Below, one piece after another: positions 10,168 to 19,366 of a stretch of DNA of 64,000 bases (position 1 is its first letter; each line of letters starts with the position of its first letter). Both the position numbers and the translations under genes were made by a program. The notes below the pieces were generated by a model. The model saw only the letters and a program-made list of their open reading frames with translations. It made no database searches and was not told where the DNA came from. The stretch comes from Amycolatopsis nivea (GTDB lineage Bacteria; Actinomycetota; Actinomycetes; Mycobacteriales; Pseudonocardiaceae): contig NZ_SDLT01000002.1 in assembly GCF_004522235.1 (NCBI RefSeq), positions 124,001 to 188,000 of the forward strand, read 5' to 3'.

Positions 10168-10587
10168 ATGGCGGTCATGACGGTGGACGAACGAGAGAAG
10201 TTCCTCGCGGAGCAGCGAGTGGGCGTGCTGTCGATCGGCCGGGAAGGCGCGGCCCCGCTCGCCGTGCCGGTTTGGTACGACTACGAGCCCGGCGGCGAAC
10301 TGCTGATCTGGATGGACCGCGGATCGGCGAAGGACCGGGCGATCGAGGCGGCGGGCAAGCTGAGCCTCACGGTGCAGCAGGAAACCCAGCCGTACAAGTA
10401 CGTGACGGTGTCCGGTCCGGTCGTGGACCGGTCCTCGGCTCCGACGGAGGAGCAGGCGCTCGCCATCGCCTCGCGGTACGCGCCCGAGGCCGAGGCGCGG
10501 AAGTTCGTCGAGGGCTCGCTGACGGAGAACTCGGTGCTGGTGCGGGTGCGCACCGAGCGCTGGCTCTCCAGCGACCACAGCAAGTAA
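10168..10587 (+). CDS. Pyridoxamine 5'-phosphate oxidase family (PPOX/F420-type) protein
   Basis: 139 residues forming a single split-barrel flavin-binding domain: FLAEQRVGVLSIGREGAAPLAVPVWY at the start, GKLSLTVQQETQPYKYVTVSGPV in the middle and ALAIASRY near the end. Actinobacterial members of this size often bind F420 rather than FMN and act as small reductases or biliverdin-type oxidoreductases. ATG 10168 is used; ATG 10177 is an equally acceptable start. Convergent with purQ, with a strong terminator between. Confidence 0.88.
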   Translation: MAVMTVDEREKFLAEQRVGVLSIGREGAAPLAVPVWYDYEPGGELLIWMDRGSAKDRAIEAAGKLSLTVQQETQPYKYVTVSGPVVDRSSAPTEEQALAIASRYAPEAEARKFVEGSLTENSVLVRVRTERWLSSDHSK

Positions 10588-10630
10588 CGCGAAAGGGGCC
10601 CCGGGAAGTTTTCCCGGGGCCCCTTTCGCG
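10588..10630. terminator. Bidirectional hairpin terminator, perfect 20-bp stem
   Basis: Arms 10588-10607 and 10611-10630 are exact reverse complements (20 bp, CGCGAAAGGGGCCCC...), separated by only three bases. It begins directly after the PPOX stop and ends 9 bases from the purQ stop on the other strand. Confidence 0.8.
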
Positions 10631-10639
10631 GTGCTTGGC

Positions 10640-11317
10640 TCAGGCCTTCACGAGCGCGTCGACCGCGCTGTAGAACATGCCGAGACCGTCGTCGGACGGA
10701 CCGGTGAGCGCGTCGATCGCGTGCTCCGGGTGCGGCATGAGACCGACCACGCGGCCGTTCTCGCTGGTGACGCCCGCGATGTCGTTGCGGGAGCCGTTCG
10801 GGTTGCCGCCGACGTAGCGGAACGCGACCCGGCCCTCCGCCTCCAGCATGTCCACAGTGGACTGGTCGGCGACGTAGCAGCCGTCGTTGTTCTTGAGCGG
10901 GATCAGGATCTCCGCGCCCGCCTCGTAGCGCGTGGTCCACGCGGTGGCGTTGTTGTCCACGCGAAGCCACTGGTCGCGGCACACGAAGTGCAGGCCGACG
11001 TTGCGGATCATCGCCCCGGGAAGCAGACCGGCCTCGCACAGGATCTGGAAGCCGTTGCAGATGCCGAGCACCGGCATGCCCTTGTGCGCGGCGTCGATGA
11101 CCGAGGACATCACCGGCGCGTAGCGGGCGATCACGCCGGCGCGCAGGTAGTCGCCGTAGGAGAAGCCGCCGGGGACGACGACCGCGTCGACGCCCTTGAG
11201 GTCGTCGTCGGCGTGCCAGAGCGAAACCGCCTCGGCGTCGGCGTAGCGGACCGCGCGGGCGGCGTCGCCGTCGTCGAGCGTGCCGGGGAAGGTGATGACG
11301 CCGATGCGGGCGCTCAC
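10640..11317 (-). CDS. purQ: Phosphoribosylformylglycinamidine synthase subunit PurQ (glutaminase)
   Basis: 225 residues; class I glutamine amidotransferase that releases ammonia for PurL. The nucleophile is Cys87 in VLGICNGFQ; the His/Glu pair is in LMPHPEHA near the C-terminus, and [13 protein letters not shown] forms the oxyanion region. GTG 11317 is chosen because it overlaps the purS stop (GTGA) and places the family start [11 protein letters not shown] directly after it. Translationally coupled to purS. Confidence 0.97.
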   Translation of the reverse strand: MSARIGVITFPGTLDDGDAARAVRYADAEAVSLWHADDDLKGVDAVVVPGGFSYGDYLRAGVIARYAPVMSSVIDAAHKGMPVLGICNGFQILCEAGLLPGAMIRNVGLHFVCRDQWLRVDNNATAWTTRYEAGAEILIPLKNNDGCYVADQSTVDMLEAEGRVAFRYVGGNPNGSRNDIAGVTSENGRVVGLMPHPEHAIDALTGPSDDGLGMFYSAVDALVKA

Positions 11318-11553
11318 GCCTCCACCCGCCGGATGGTCCACTGCTCGATCACCGGGTTGGCGAGGAAGCCCTCGGCCATCTTGGCCAGCGTCTCGTCATC
11401 GACGTCGTCGTCGACCTCGAGTTCGAAGTGCCGCCCCTGGCGCACGTCGGCGACCCCGGAGAAGCCGAGCCGCGGCAGCGCGCGCGCCACCGCCTGGCCC
11501 TGCGGGTCGAGGATCTCGGGTTTGGGCATGACGTCGACAACGACTCGAGCCAC
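11314..11553 (-). CDS. purS: Phosphoribosylformylglycinamidine synthase subunit PurS
   Basis: 79 residues, the normal PurS size. It bridges PurL and PurQ and helps channel ammonia. The sequence starts [18 protein letters not shown] and contains the conserved [11 protein letters not shown] strand. GTG 11553 has a strong upstream ribosome site (AAGGAGC). First gene of the purS-purQ pair, overlapping purQ by four bases. Confidence 0.95.
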   Translation of the reverse strand: MARVVVDVMPKPEILDPQGQAVARALPRLGFSGVADVRQGRHFELEVDDDVDDETLAKMAEGFLANPVIEQWTIRRVEA

Positions 11554-11646
11554 GGCTGGCTGCTCCTTATTTCTGCAGGTCGTGGGTGCACGGGAAGCGT
11601 ACTTCACCAGCCTGCTCGGCAGACAGACCGGTATCGAGGGGGAGAC

Positions 11647-12406
11647 GTGAACCACCCGCCGCAAGGCCCGTATCCGCAGCAGGGCCCTTATCCGCCGCGC
11701 GGACCGCAGCAGGGGCCGCCGCCTGGGCAGTTTCAGCAGCTGGGTGACGCCGGGCTTCTTCAAGGAGAAGCTGGACACGACGTCGCAGGGAACGCCGGAG
11801 CAGCTGGCCCAGTCGGTCGCCAACTCGATCACCGAGCAGACCGGGCTGAATGAGCTGTGGTGCAGGATCCGGTCGAAGCGGTCCTACACCGCCGAGCAGA
11901 CCTTCCGGAGCGCGAAGGGCGACGCGAAGATCAGCAACGCGGTGCATCTGACCGGCCAGCAGGAGCGCGCGGCGACGATCACCGCCGGCGACCTCACCTA
12001 CGGGATCGCGATCATCCCCAGCGACAAAGGCTGGTGTGTGCGCGACACCAAATCGGGTGGCGAACCGGCTCCGCTGGCCAGCCTGTCGACGGATCCGAAG
12101 CCGCGGCCCCCGGTGAAGAACGGCACGGACGCCGCGACCAGGTTCATCGACGCGGTCAACGCGCGAGACATCCCGGCGGCGCTGTCGGTCATGTGCCAGG
12201 ACACCACTCGCAACGGCACCCAGCAGTGGATCTACGGCGAAACCAAGCTCACCCCGCGCAAGACGGACGTGCTGACCTCCGCGGGCCGGACCATCGTGCA
12301 CCTCGACACCAAGGTGGACGACGTGACCGGAGAGGGCCGGGTGGAGACCGACGACGATGCGGCGGACGGCGTGTGCGTCACCGTCTTCGATGCCACTTCT
12401 GACTGA
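11647..12406 (+). pseudogene. Pro/Gln-rich membrane protein paralogue, lacking its TM segment and frameshifted
   Basis: Two pieces of one expected protein lie in different frames. From GTG 11647 the N-terminal piece reads NHPPQGPYPQQGPYPPRG...QFQQLG and runs out of frame to a stop at 11851-11853. From about 11744, one frame over, it resumes at VTPGFFKEKLD, followed by a 200-residue extracytoplasmic domain to the TGA at 12406. In the paralogue at 325 the TM helix ends in FVAPGFFLSKDD, so the junction here falls exactly where the rest of the linker and the TM helix should be. The C-terminal domain keeps a matching cysteine pattern (SVMCQD and GVCVTVF against AMACQG and YCVGLY). Without the helix the C-terminal piece would stay cytosolic. 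Annotators might instead call 11744-12406 as an intact GTG gene. Confidence 0.7.
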
Positions 12407-12455
12407 TCGGTTTTCCGGCGACTTGCGCGTAGCGTGACCTGCGCCATGATGTGTC

Positions 12456-12472
12456 GTTGACAGGGTGTCAAC
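12456..12472. promoter_or_regulatory. 17-bp perfect palindromic operator upstream of the GMC oxidoreductase
   Basis: GTTGACAGGGTGTCAAC: 7-bp arms are exact reverse complements around GGG. It lies 16 bases before the GTG start at 12489, a repressor-like position. A closely related 17-mer precedes the aldehyde dehydrogenase (19209-19225). Confidence 0.6.
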
Positions 12473-12488
12473 ACCACCGGGAGGCAGC

Positions 12489-14069
12489 GTGCCAGAGCAG
12501 GACTCCTTCGACTACGTGATCGTCGGCGCGGGCAGCGCGGGCTGCGTGCTGGCGAACCGGCTGAGCGAGGACCCGTCCGCGCGGGTGCTGCTGCTCGAGG
12601 CCGGCGGCGAGGACACCGCGGACGAGGTCCGGATCCCGGCGGCGTTCGCGTCGCTGTTCAAGACGAAGTGGGACTGGAACTACGAGACCGTCGAGCAGAA
12701 GCACACCGGCAAGAAGGAGTACTGGCCGCGCGGCCGGATGCTCGGCGGCTGCTCGTCGATCAACGCGATGATCTACATCCGCGGCAACCGCGCCGACTAC
12801 GACGGCTGGCGCGATGCGCACGGAGCCACCGGCTGGGGCTGGGACGACGTGCTGCCGTACTTCAAGCGCGCCGAGGGCAACCAGCGCCTCGGCGGGCCGC
12901 TGCACGGCACGGACGGCCCGCTGCACGTCGAGGACCGGCGGTTCACCCACGAGCTGTCGCACGCGTGGGTGGACAGCGCGGTCGCGTGGGGGCTCAAGCA
13001 CACCGACGACTTCAACGGCGAGTCGCAGGAGGGGGCCGGGCTCTACCAGGTCACCTGCAAGCGCGGCCGCCGCTGGTCCACCGCGGACGCTTACCTGCGG
13101 CCCGCGTTGTCGCGGCCGAATCTGACCGTGCGGACGAACGCGCAGGTCACGCGGGTGGTTTTCGAGGGCACCCGAGCGGTCGGGGTGTCCTATCTCGACA
13201 AGGGCGTGCCGACGACGGTCCGGGCGGACGCCGAGGTGCTGCTGTCCGGCGGGGCGATCAACTCGCCGCAGTTGCTGATGCTGTCCGGCGTCGGTCCGGC
13301 CGAACATCTGCGCGAACTGGGCATCGACGTGGTCGCCGCGCTGCCCGGCGTCGGCGACAACCTGCACGACCACCCGGCGGTCGGCGTGATCTGGTCGACG
13401 AAGGGCACGACCGACATCGCGGACTCCGCGACGCCCGCCGGACTGGTGCGCTACCAGCTGACCAAACGCGGCCCGCTCGCGTCGAACATCGGCGAGGCGG
13501 GCGCGTTCTACTCGACCCGCGACGGGCTGGCCGCGCCGGACATGCAGATCCACGTGGCCCCGACGTTGTTCTACGACAACGGAATGCGCGAGCCCACGTG
13601 TCCGGGCTTCACGTCGGCGGCCACGCTGGTCGACGTCGCGAGCCGCGGGCGGCTGCGGCTGAAGTCGGCGAATCCGATGTGGAAGCCGGAAATCGACCCG
13701 GCTTACTACGCGGAGTCGATCGATCTGGAGTCGGTGAAGTCCGCTTTGCGGTCGCTGATCGAGATCGGACGGTCGGGTCCGCTGGCGAAGTTCCTGGACC
13801 GGCCGTTCCTGCCGGCGACGCATGAGCTGTCGGACGAGGCGTTGACCGAGCACGTCCGGCAGAACACGCAGACGCTGTACCACCCGGTCGGCACGTGCGC
13901 GATGGGCAGCGGCGAGCACGCGGTGGTCGACCCGGATCTGAAGGTGCGCGGGGTTACGGGGCTGCGGGTGGTGGACGCTTCGGTGATGCCCGTGGTGCCG
14001 CGCGGAAACACGAACGCACCGACGATCATGGTGGCGGAAAAGGCGGCTGATCTGATTCGGGCTCGATGA
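12489..14069 (+). CDS. GMC family FAD-dependent oxidoreductase (choline/alcohol dehydrogenase-like)
   Basis: 526 residues from GTG 12489, with GGGAGG just upstream; the earlier in-frame GTG at 12465 would overlap the palindrome. The Rossmann motif VIVGAGSAGCVLANRLSE is at the N-terminus, the GMC signature GRMLGGCSSINAMIYIRGN at about 80-100, and the C-terminal active site has YHPVGTCAMG and PRGNTNAPTIM (catalytic His plus His/Asn partner). These enzymes oxidise primary alcohols to aldehydes; choline, PEG and long-chain alcohols are known substrates in the family. Specificity is not resolvable. Overlaps the next gene by ATGA. A matching operator before an aldehyde dehydrogenase at 19 kb suggests linked alcohol and aldehyde oxidation. 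Confidence 0.9.
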   Translation: MPEQDSFDYVIVGAGSAGCVLANRLSEDPSARVLLLEAGGEDTADEVRIPAAFASLFKTKWDWNYETVEQKHTGKKEYWPRGRMLGGCSSINAMIYIRGNRADYDGWRDAHGATGWGWDDVLPYFKRAEGNQRLGGPLHGTDGPLHVEDRRFTHELSHAWVDSAVAWGLKHTDDFNGESQEGAGLYQVTCKRGRRWSTADAYLRPALSRPNLTVRTNAQVTRVVFEGTRAVGVSYLDKGVPTTVRADAEVLLSGGAINSPQLLMLSGVGPAEHLRELGIDVVAALPGVGDNLHDHPAVGVIWSTKGTTDIADSATPAGLVRYQLTKRGPLASNIGEAGAFYSTRDGLAAPDMQIHVAPTLFYDNGMREPTCPGFTSAATLVDVASRGRLRLKSANPMWKPEIDPAYYAESIDLESVKSALRSLIEIGRSGPLAKFLDRPFLPATHELSDEALTEHVRQNTQTLYHPVGTCAMGSGEHAVVDPDLKVRGVTGLRVVDASVMPVVPRGNTNAPTIMVAEKAADLIRAR

Positions 14070-14878
14070 CCGCTCTGTCAACCTGGCGGGATCTGCTTGC
14101 CGCCTGGGCGATTCCGGATACCGTGCACCCTCCGGAATCGCCGTGGGTCCTGCCGCGCGAGGTGTTCCTGCGGCGAGCCGATCAGCAGATCGCGGCACCG
14201 ATCGGGGCGACCTATCAACTGGCCGCCGAAGCGTTGCAGGAACCAGGCACGGTGCTCGACATCGGCGCGGCGGCCGGGGCGGCGAGCCTGTCCCTGGTCG
14301 GCCGGTCGAACGTCACCGCGGTGACGGCGTTGGACACCGACGACGAGTTGCTCGCGGCGTTCGCCGAGCGGGCCGCGGGCGTGGAGCATCGGCTGTTGTC
14401 CGGCCGGTGGCCCGATCTTGCCGACGAAGCCGGCGTGGCGGACGTTGTCGTGTGCGGGAACGTGGTTTACAACGTCCCCGACCTGGCTCCGTTCGTCGCG
14501 GCGCTCACCGCGGCGGCGCGGCGGCGGGTGGTGGTCGAGACGGCCGCGCGGCATCCGTTGACTGAGCTTAATCCGCTGTGGCACCGGTTTCACGGCATCG
14601 AGCGACCGGCTGGACCGACTGCTGGGGACTGTCTCGCGGCGCTCGCGGAAGTGGGGATCGAGCCGGAAGTCGTGGAATGGCGGCGGCCGCCGGAGCCGGA
14701 GTACGCGGAGTTCGCGTCCACAGTGGACGTCGTACGGCGGCGGTTGTGCCTGCCTGCCGACGCGGCCGGCGAGGTCGAGCGGGCCTTGCTGGAGATGGGG
14801 ATCGATCCGGAGATGCCACCAGATCTCGGGTCGTCCGGCCGGGATCTGGTGACGCTGGTTTGGCCCGGTTCCGCCTAA
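14066..14878 (+). CDS. Class I SAM-dependent methyltransferase
   Basis: 270 residues; ATG 14066 overlaps the GMC stop, so it is translationally coupled. The SAM-binding glycine-rich loop is VLDIGAAAGAASLSL, followed by the acidic strand end TALDTDDELLA and a post-motif ADVVVCGNVVYNVPDL. The C-terminal part is helical with no recognised substrate domain. Target unknown; the pairing with an alcohol oxidase may be functional or only operonic. The 3' end overlaps the convergent GT87 gene by four bases. Confidence 0.85.
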   Translation: MTALSTWRDLLAAWAIPDTVHPPESPWVLPREVFLRRADQQIAAPIGATYQLAAEALQEPGTVLDIGAAAGAASLSLVGRSNVTAVTALDTDDELLAAFAERAAGVEHRLLSGRWPDLADEAGVADVVVCGNVVYNVPDLAPFVAALTAAARRRVVVETAARHPLTELNPLWHRFHGIERPAGPTAGDCLAALAEVGIEPEVVEWRRPPEPEYAEFASTVDVVRRRLCLPADAAGEVERALLEMGIDPEMPPDLGSSGRDLVTLVWPGSA

Positions 14879-16059
14879 CGGACCCGTTCGAGTTCGGGGA
14901 CCCGGGCGAACTGCACCGCGAACAGTTGCCAGGCAAGGAAACCCAAGCCGAGAAGGACATAGGCGTCGCCGACGAGGTGCTGCCACGGTTCCCACGCGAG
15001 TTCCCGCATCCCGCTGGAGGGCACAAAAGTGTGCGGCGCGGCGATGAAAACCGACGCGCCCGCGGCCAACGCGGCGGCGGCGCGAAGCGTGCGGACGCGC
15101 GCGGCGAGGATGAGCGTCGCGGGCACCACCCAAACCCAGTGGTGCGACCAGGAAATCGGGGACAGGACGAGCACCGCGGCCGCGTTGACGACGAAGCCGA
15201 GCGAACTGTCGACGCGCCGCATGACAAGTACGGCGGCGACCAGGACGAACGCGGACAACGCCAGCCACAGCAGGTCGTGGGCCGGCGGCAGCAGGGCGAG
15301 GCGGTTGAGGGCGCCTTGGATGGTCTGGTTGGTCGCGTAGGGCGAGCCGCTGAAGCCGTCGGCACCGGTGAGGCCGCCGCCGAAGAAGTACTCGGCGGAC
15401 GCGCGCGGGGCGATCAGGAAGCCGAGCAAGGTCGCTCCGGCACCGGTGAGCAGGGCGTTGCGGACGGCGCGGAAATCCTTGGCGAGCAGGAAGAAAAGGA
15501 GGAAACCAGCGGGCGTCACCTTGATCGCGGCGGCCAGGCCGACGAGGATTCCGCGCGGCCAGCGAGGGTTGGGCGCCAGGCAATCCACGGCGACCAGTGC
15601 CATCAGGACGAGGTTGATCTGTCCAAAGCCGATGGTGGAGCGCACGGGCTCGAAGGCAAGCGCCGCAACGGTGAGCGCGGACGCGGCGACGGCCGTGGAC
15701 TGGCGATTCCAGTTGCGCCACAGGTGGCGGACCGTGGTGTACAAGACCACCCAGAGCGACGCGGCGGAGAGGACGTCGAGCAGAACCGACGCGATCGAGA
15801 GCGGCGGGAGCGCCAGGGCCGAGAAGAGCATCGCGGCGAACGGCGGGTAGATGAACGGCAGCATCGACCCGGCTGTGGTGGTCGGGAGCGGGCCGTAAAG
15901 GTCGCCGCCTTGGACGGCCGCGTCCGCACCGAAGCGGTAGACCTGCAGGTCAACCGGGTTGAAGCTGCTGATGACGGCCGCGATGCCCGCGACGACGGCT
16001 ACCGCGCCGAGTGCGGACAACCAGGCGAGGATCCGCCCGGACTTTCCTTGAAACCACAT
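14875..16059 (-). CDS. GT87 (DUF2029) membrane mannosyltransferase, polyprenol-phosphate-mannose dependent
   Basis: 394 residues with about ten hydrophobic helices, starting MWFQGKSGRILAWLSALG. The first extracytoplasmic loop has the family's acidic site in NPVDLQVYRFGADAAV followed by YPPFAAMLFSAL. GT87 enzymes (PimE-like) transfer mannose from polyprenyl-phosphate-mannose to cell-envelope glycolipids or lipomannan in mycolata and relatives. Acceptor unknown. Convergent with the methyltransferase gene. Confidence 0.88.
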   Translation of the reverse strand: MWFQGKSGRILAWLSALGAVAVVAGIAAVISSFNPVDLQVYRFGADAAVQGGDLYGPLPTTTAGSMLPFIYPPFAAMLFSALALPPLSIASVLLDVLSAASLWVVLYTTVRHLWRNWNRQSTAVAASALTVAALAFEPVRSTIGFGQINLVLMALVAVDCLAPNPRWPRGILVGLAAAIKVTPAGFLLFFLLAKDFRAVRNALLTGAGATLLGFLIAPRASAEYFFGGGLTGADGFSGSPYATNQTIQGALNRLALLPPAHDLLWLALSAFVLVAAVLVMRRVDSSLGFVVNAAAVLVLSPISWSHHWVWVVPATLILAARVRTLRAAAALAAGASVFIAAPHTFVPSSGMRELAWEPWQHLVGDAYVLLGLGFLAWQLFAVQFARVPELERVR

Positions 16060-16157
16060 ACGGGCGGCGATTGTAGCTGCCTGCTCGACGGGCGGGTGGG
16101 CTGTTCCGGATGACTGTTTTCCCGGAATTGTCGGACCCCGTCGTTACAGTCGGGCCC

Positions 16158-16493
16158 ATGAGCACTTCCCTCTACTACACCGCGAGCCGGGCGACCGCGC
16201 TCACCGCTTCCGAGACCGCCGCTGTCGAACGCGTCGTCACCACACGCCAGTCGTCTTTTCCTTACCCAGACGAGGAATCTCTCTTCCTGTACTCGGAAGT
16301 CGAGCCGGACGCGATCGTGGCTGGGTCCACCAAGATGCCGCTCGATCTCGACCGGGTCATGCCGATCCTCGAACACGTGCTGGGCTCAGTGACCGAGTTG
16401 CGCCGCACCCTTCCGGACGCGCAGTGGCACGTACACCTCGACGATTTCGACATCCCGTGGGACGAGAGCGAGGGGTACTTCCTGCCCGCGTAA
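16158..16493 (+). CDS. Conserved actinobacterial hypothetical protein
   Basis: 111 residues from ATG 16158. It begins STSLYYTASRATALTASE and ends DDFDIPWDESEGYFLPA. It is soluble and acidic, with no signal peptide or TM helix. I do not recognise a named domain. It stands alone between two minus-strand genes, with 98 bases to the upstream divergent gene. Codon use is typical of the neighbours, so it is probably real. Confidence 0.65.
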   Translation: MSTSLYYTASRATALTASETAAVERVVTTRQSSFPYPDEESLFLYSEVEPDAIVAGSTKMPLDLDRVMPILEHVLGSVTELRRTLPDAQWHVHLDDFDIPWDESEGYFLPA

Positions 16494-16497
16494 GCGT

Positions 16498-17661
16498 CTA
16501 GCCGACTCGCCGCAGCGCTTCGCGGGTGAGGTCGGCCAGGGTCGGATAGCCGTCCACAGCCATGATCAAGTCAGCTTCAGCGAGCAAGGTACGCAGCACA
16601 TGGACAACGCCGTCCTCACCAGCCAACGACAACCCCCAGGCGTACGGGCGGCCGACGCCTACCGCCGTCGCGCCCAAGGCCAGCGCCTTGACCACGTCGG
16701 CTCCGGAGCGCACGCCGGAGTCGAACAGCACCGGTGTGCCGCCGGAGGCATCGACCACTTCGGCAAGGCAGTCCAACGCGGGGAGACCGCCGTTGGCCTG
16801 CCGTCCGCCGTGGTTGGAGCAGTAGATCCCGTCGACCCCGCCGTCGATGGCGCGGCGGGCGTCGTCGGGATGCTGGATGCCTTTCACCAGCAGCGGAAGC
16901 TTGGTCAGCGAGCGCAGCCAGGGCAGGTCCTCCCAGGTCAACGGGTTACCGAACAGCTGGGCCCACAGTCCGACGGCGGCCGCCGGGTCGTCCTCCGGAG
17001 CCTTGCCGAGCCGTTTCCGGAACACCGGGTCGGTGAAGTAGTTGGCCAGGCAATGCCCGCGCAGCTGCGGGAAGTTCGCCGTCGACAGGTCGCGCGGCCG
17101 CCAGCCGGTCACCCAGGTGTCGAGCGTGACCACGATGCCGCGGAAGCCCGCCGCCTCGGCGCGTTGCACGAGCGAGGCGGCGACGTCACGGTCAGTCGGC
17201 GTGTACAGCTGGAAGAAGCCCGGAGTGTCGCCCAGTTCCGGGACGAGCGTTTCCATCGGGTCGACGCTCAGTGTCGAAGCGACCATCGGCACGCCCGTTC
17301 GGGCGCTGGCCCGCGCGGTCGCGAGGTCGCCGTGGCCGTCCTGCGCGCACAGGCCGATCACCCCGACCGGCGCGAGGAACAGTGGCGACGGCAGCTTCAT
17401 CCCGTACAGGTCCACCGACAGGTCGCGTTCCTTCGCGCCCACGAACATCCGCGGGACCAGGCCCCAGCGCTCGAATGCCTCGACGTTCCCGCGCTGGGTC
17501 CGCTCGTCGCCGGCCCCACCGGCCACATAGGACAGTACGGACGGCGGAAGCGCCTGAGCCGCACGCGTTTCCAGTTCCGCGTACGACATCGGCAGGTCCG
17601 GAACGCGGCCGGACAATCCGGCGAAGTAGATCTCGTGCTGGAAATCGCCGAAGCCGGGCAA
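16498..17661 (-). CDS. FMN-dependent alpha-hydroxy-acid oxidizing protein (lactate 2-monooxygenase-like)
   Basis: 387 residues. TIM-barrel FMN enzyme of the lactate/glycolate oxidase family: Tyr in [19 protein letters not shown], the [11 protein letters not shown] segment, Lys in PLLVKGIQ and the catalytic His and Arg in [26 protein letters not shown] binds phosphate. TTG 17661 is chosen because AAGGAG lies about 7 bases upstream; it begins nine bases after the aldehyde dehydrogenase stop, so the two form an operon. Reaction: 2-hydroxyacid to 2-oxoacid, or decarboxylation in the monooxygenase type. Confidence 0.9.
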   Translation of the reverse strand: MPGFGDFQHEIYFAGLSGRVPDLPMSYAELETRAAQALPPSVLSYVAGGAGDERTQRGNVEAFERWGLVPRMFVGAKERDLSVDLYGMKLPSPLFLAPVGVIGLCAQDGHGDLATARASARTGVPMVASTLSVDPMETLVPELGDTPGFFQLYTPTDRDVAASLVQRAEAAGFRGIVVTLDTWVTGWRPRDLSTANFPQLRGHCLANYFTDPVFRKRLGKAPEDDPAAAVGLWAQLFGNPLTWEDLPWLRSLTKLPLLVKGIQHPDDARRAIDGGVDGIYCSNHGGRQANGGLPALDCLAEVVDASGGTPVLFDSGVRSGADVVKALALGATAVGVGRPYAWGLSLAGEDGVVHVLRTLLAEADLIMAVDGYPTLADLTREALRRVG

Positions 17662-17670
17662 CAGTGCTCC

Positions 17671-19167
17671 TTAACGCTTGCCGTGCAGGACGGTCACCAG
17701 CTTGGCGACCAGCGCGTCGGTGGATTCCTTGCGGGAGAAGGACGTGAGCGTGAGCGGCGCGGTGAACCGCTGCCGGGCCACTGCCTTCGGGCGGGCGAAC
17801 TCGCGCAGCCCTTCCGGGCCGTGGATCCGGCCGAACCCGGAGTCGCCGACGCCGCCGAAGGGCAGCGACGCGATCCCGGCGAACGACAGCGGCGCGTTCA
17901 CCGCGGTCATCCCCGCACGCAGCCGCGACGCCAGCTCGGCGCCGCGCGCCCGCGAGAACACCGTGGAACCGAGGCCGTACTTGGTCGCGTTGGCCTTCTC
18001 CACCGCTTCGTCCATGTCGCGGACCCTGGCGATGGTGACCGTCGGGCCGAACGTCTCCTCGCGCACCGCCTCGGAGTCCTCCGGGACGTCGACCAGCACG
18101 GTCGGCTGCACGTAGCGGTCGCCGACGCTCTCCACGCCGCCGACCAGCGCCTTCCCGCCGCGCTTCAGCGCGTCCTCGATGTGCCCGCGGATCACCGACA
18201 GCTGCGAGGGCATGGTGATCGGGCCGTACTGCGCGTCCTCGTCCGAGCCGGCGCGCACGTTCTTCGCCTTCTCCACCACCTTGGCGACGAACTCGTCGGC
18301 CACGCGTTCGTGCACGTAGACGCGCTCGACGCCGATGCAGGTCTGGCCGGAGTTGGAGAACGCGCCCCAGACGGTGGCATCAGCCGCCGCTTCGAGGTCC
18401 GCGTCCGTGTCCACCAGCAGCGCGTCCTTGCCGCCCGCCTCGATCACCACCGGGGTCAGCGTGTTCGCGGCCCCGGCCATGATCTTCTTCCCGGTGGCCG
18501 CGGAACCGGTGAACGCGATCTTGTCCACGCCGGAGCCGACCAGCGCGGCCCCGGTCTCGCCGAAGCCGGTGATCAGCTGCAGCACCGGCTGCTCGGGCAC
18601 GATCTCGGCGAACGCGTCCACCAGCCATTTCCCGACGCCAGGGGTGTACTCGCTCGGCTTGAAAACCACCGCGTTGCCCGCGGCCAGCGCGTACGCGATG
18701 GAGCCGAGCGGGGTGAACACCGGGTAGTTCCAGGGCCCGATCACGCCGACGACGCCGAGCGGGAGGTACTCGACGGTCGCGGCCTGGTTGGCCATCAGGA
18801 GGCCGGACGAGCGGCGGTGCTTGCCGAGCACCTTGCGGGCGTTCTTCGCCGCCCACGCGATGTGCTCGATCGCCAGCACGCTCTCGAGCTGGGCGTCCGC
18901 GATCGGCTTGCCGGTCTCGTCGCGCACGACCTGGCACAGCTGCGGCAGGCGCCGGGTGAGCACGCCCTTCCAGCGCTGCAGCCGCTCCGCGCGCCCGGCG
19001 AAGCCGAGGCCGTCCCACCAGCGCGCGGCCGCCCTCGCCCGCTCGACGGCGGCGCTGACCTCGTCGGCCGTGTGCACCGGGTAGGTGCCGACGACCTCGT
19101 CGGTGGCCGGGCTGAGCGAATCGAACGTCTCGCCGACGGGCGTCGGCTTCGGCTGGACCGCGGTCAT
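17671..19167 (-). CDS. NAD(P)-dependent aldehyde dehydrogenase (succinate-semialdehyde DH-like)
   Basis: 498 residues from ATG 19167. The ALDH fold is clear: VVGVIGPWNYPVFTPL (cofactor/oxyanion Asn), the general base Glu in VVIEAGGKDALLV, the nucleophile Cys in FSNSGQTCIGVERVYV and EETFGPTVTIARV. It is closest in feel to the actinobacterial GabD2 group, but aldehyde specificity is uncertain. First gene of an operon with the hydroxyacid oxidase. A 17-bp palindrome-like site 42 bases upstream matches the operator of the GMC oxidoreductase. Confidence 0.92.
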   Translation of the reverse strand: MTAVQPKPTPVGETFDSLSPATDEVVGTYPVHTADEVSAAVERARAAARWWDGLGFAGRAERLQRWKGVLTRRLPQLCQVVRDETGKPIADAQLESVLAIEHIAWAAKNARKVLGKHRRSSGLLMANQAATVEYLPLGVVGVIGPWNYPVFTPLGSIAYALAAGNAVVFKPSEYTPGVGKWLVDAFAEIVPEQPVLQLITGFGETGAALVGSGVDKIAFTGSAATGKKIMAGAANTLTPVVIEAGGKDALLVDTDADLEAAADATVWGAFSNSGQTCIGVERVYVHERVADEFVAKVVEKAKNVRAGSDEDAQYGPITMPSQLSVIRGHIEDALKRGGKALVGGVESVGDRYVQPTVLVDVPEDSEAVREETFGPTVTIARVRDMDEAVEKANATKYGLGSTVFSRARGAELASRLRAGMTAVNAPLSFAGIASLPFGGVGDSGFGRIHGPEGLREFARPKAVARQRFTAPLTLTSFSRKESTDALVAKLVTVLHGKR

Positions 19168-19208
19168 CGGCGTCTCCCCGTCTCGGTGAACCCCCAGGCT
19201 ACGAGGTT

Positions 19209-19225
19209 GCTGACACTCTGCCAAC
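19209..19225. promoter_or_regulatory. 17-bp operator-like site upstream of the aldehyde dehydrogenase
   Basis: GCTGACACTCTGCCAAC; 5 of 7 arm positions are palindromic. Aligned with the GMC site it gives GYTGACANNNTGYCAAC, with identical spacing. It sits 42 bases before the aldehyde dehydrogenase start on the minus strand. Confidence 0.5.
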
Positions 19226-19366
19226 AGTTGCCCGGGCTTCCCGCCAGCATGGCATCCCGGAACTGGCGCGGAAAGTCCTCCGACCGGGAGTCCTCGCTGG
19301 ACGCCCTCGCGGACCAGGCCACGAGCGTAGGGTTGAACCGACCGATCTTGGTAAGGAGAAAACCTG

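Noticed and set aside
12465..12489. Earlier GTG start for the GMC oxidoreductase
   Set aside because: It would put the palindrome at the start codon and lacks a ribosome site; GGGAGG precedes the GTG at 12489.
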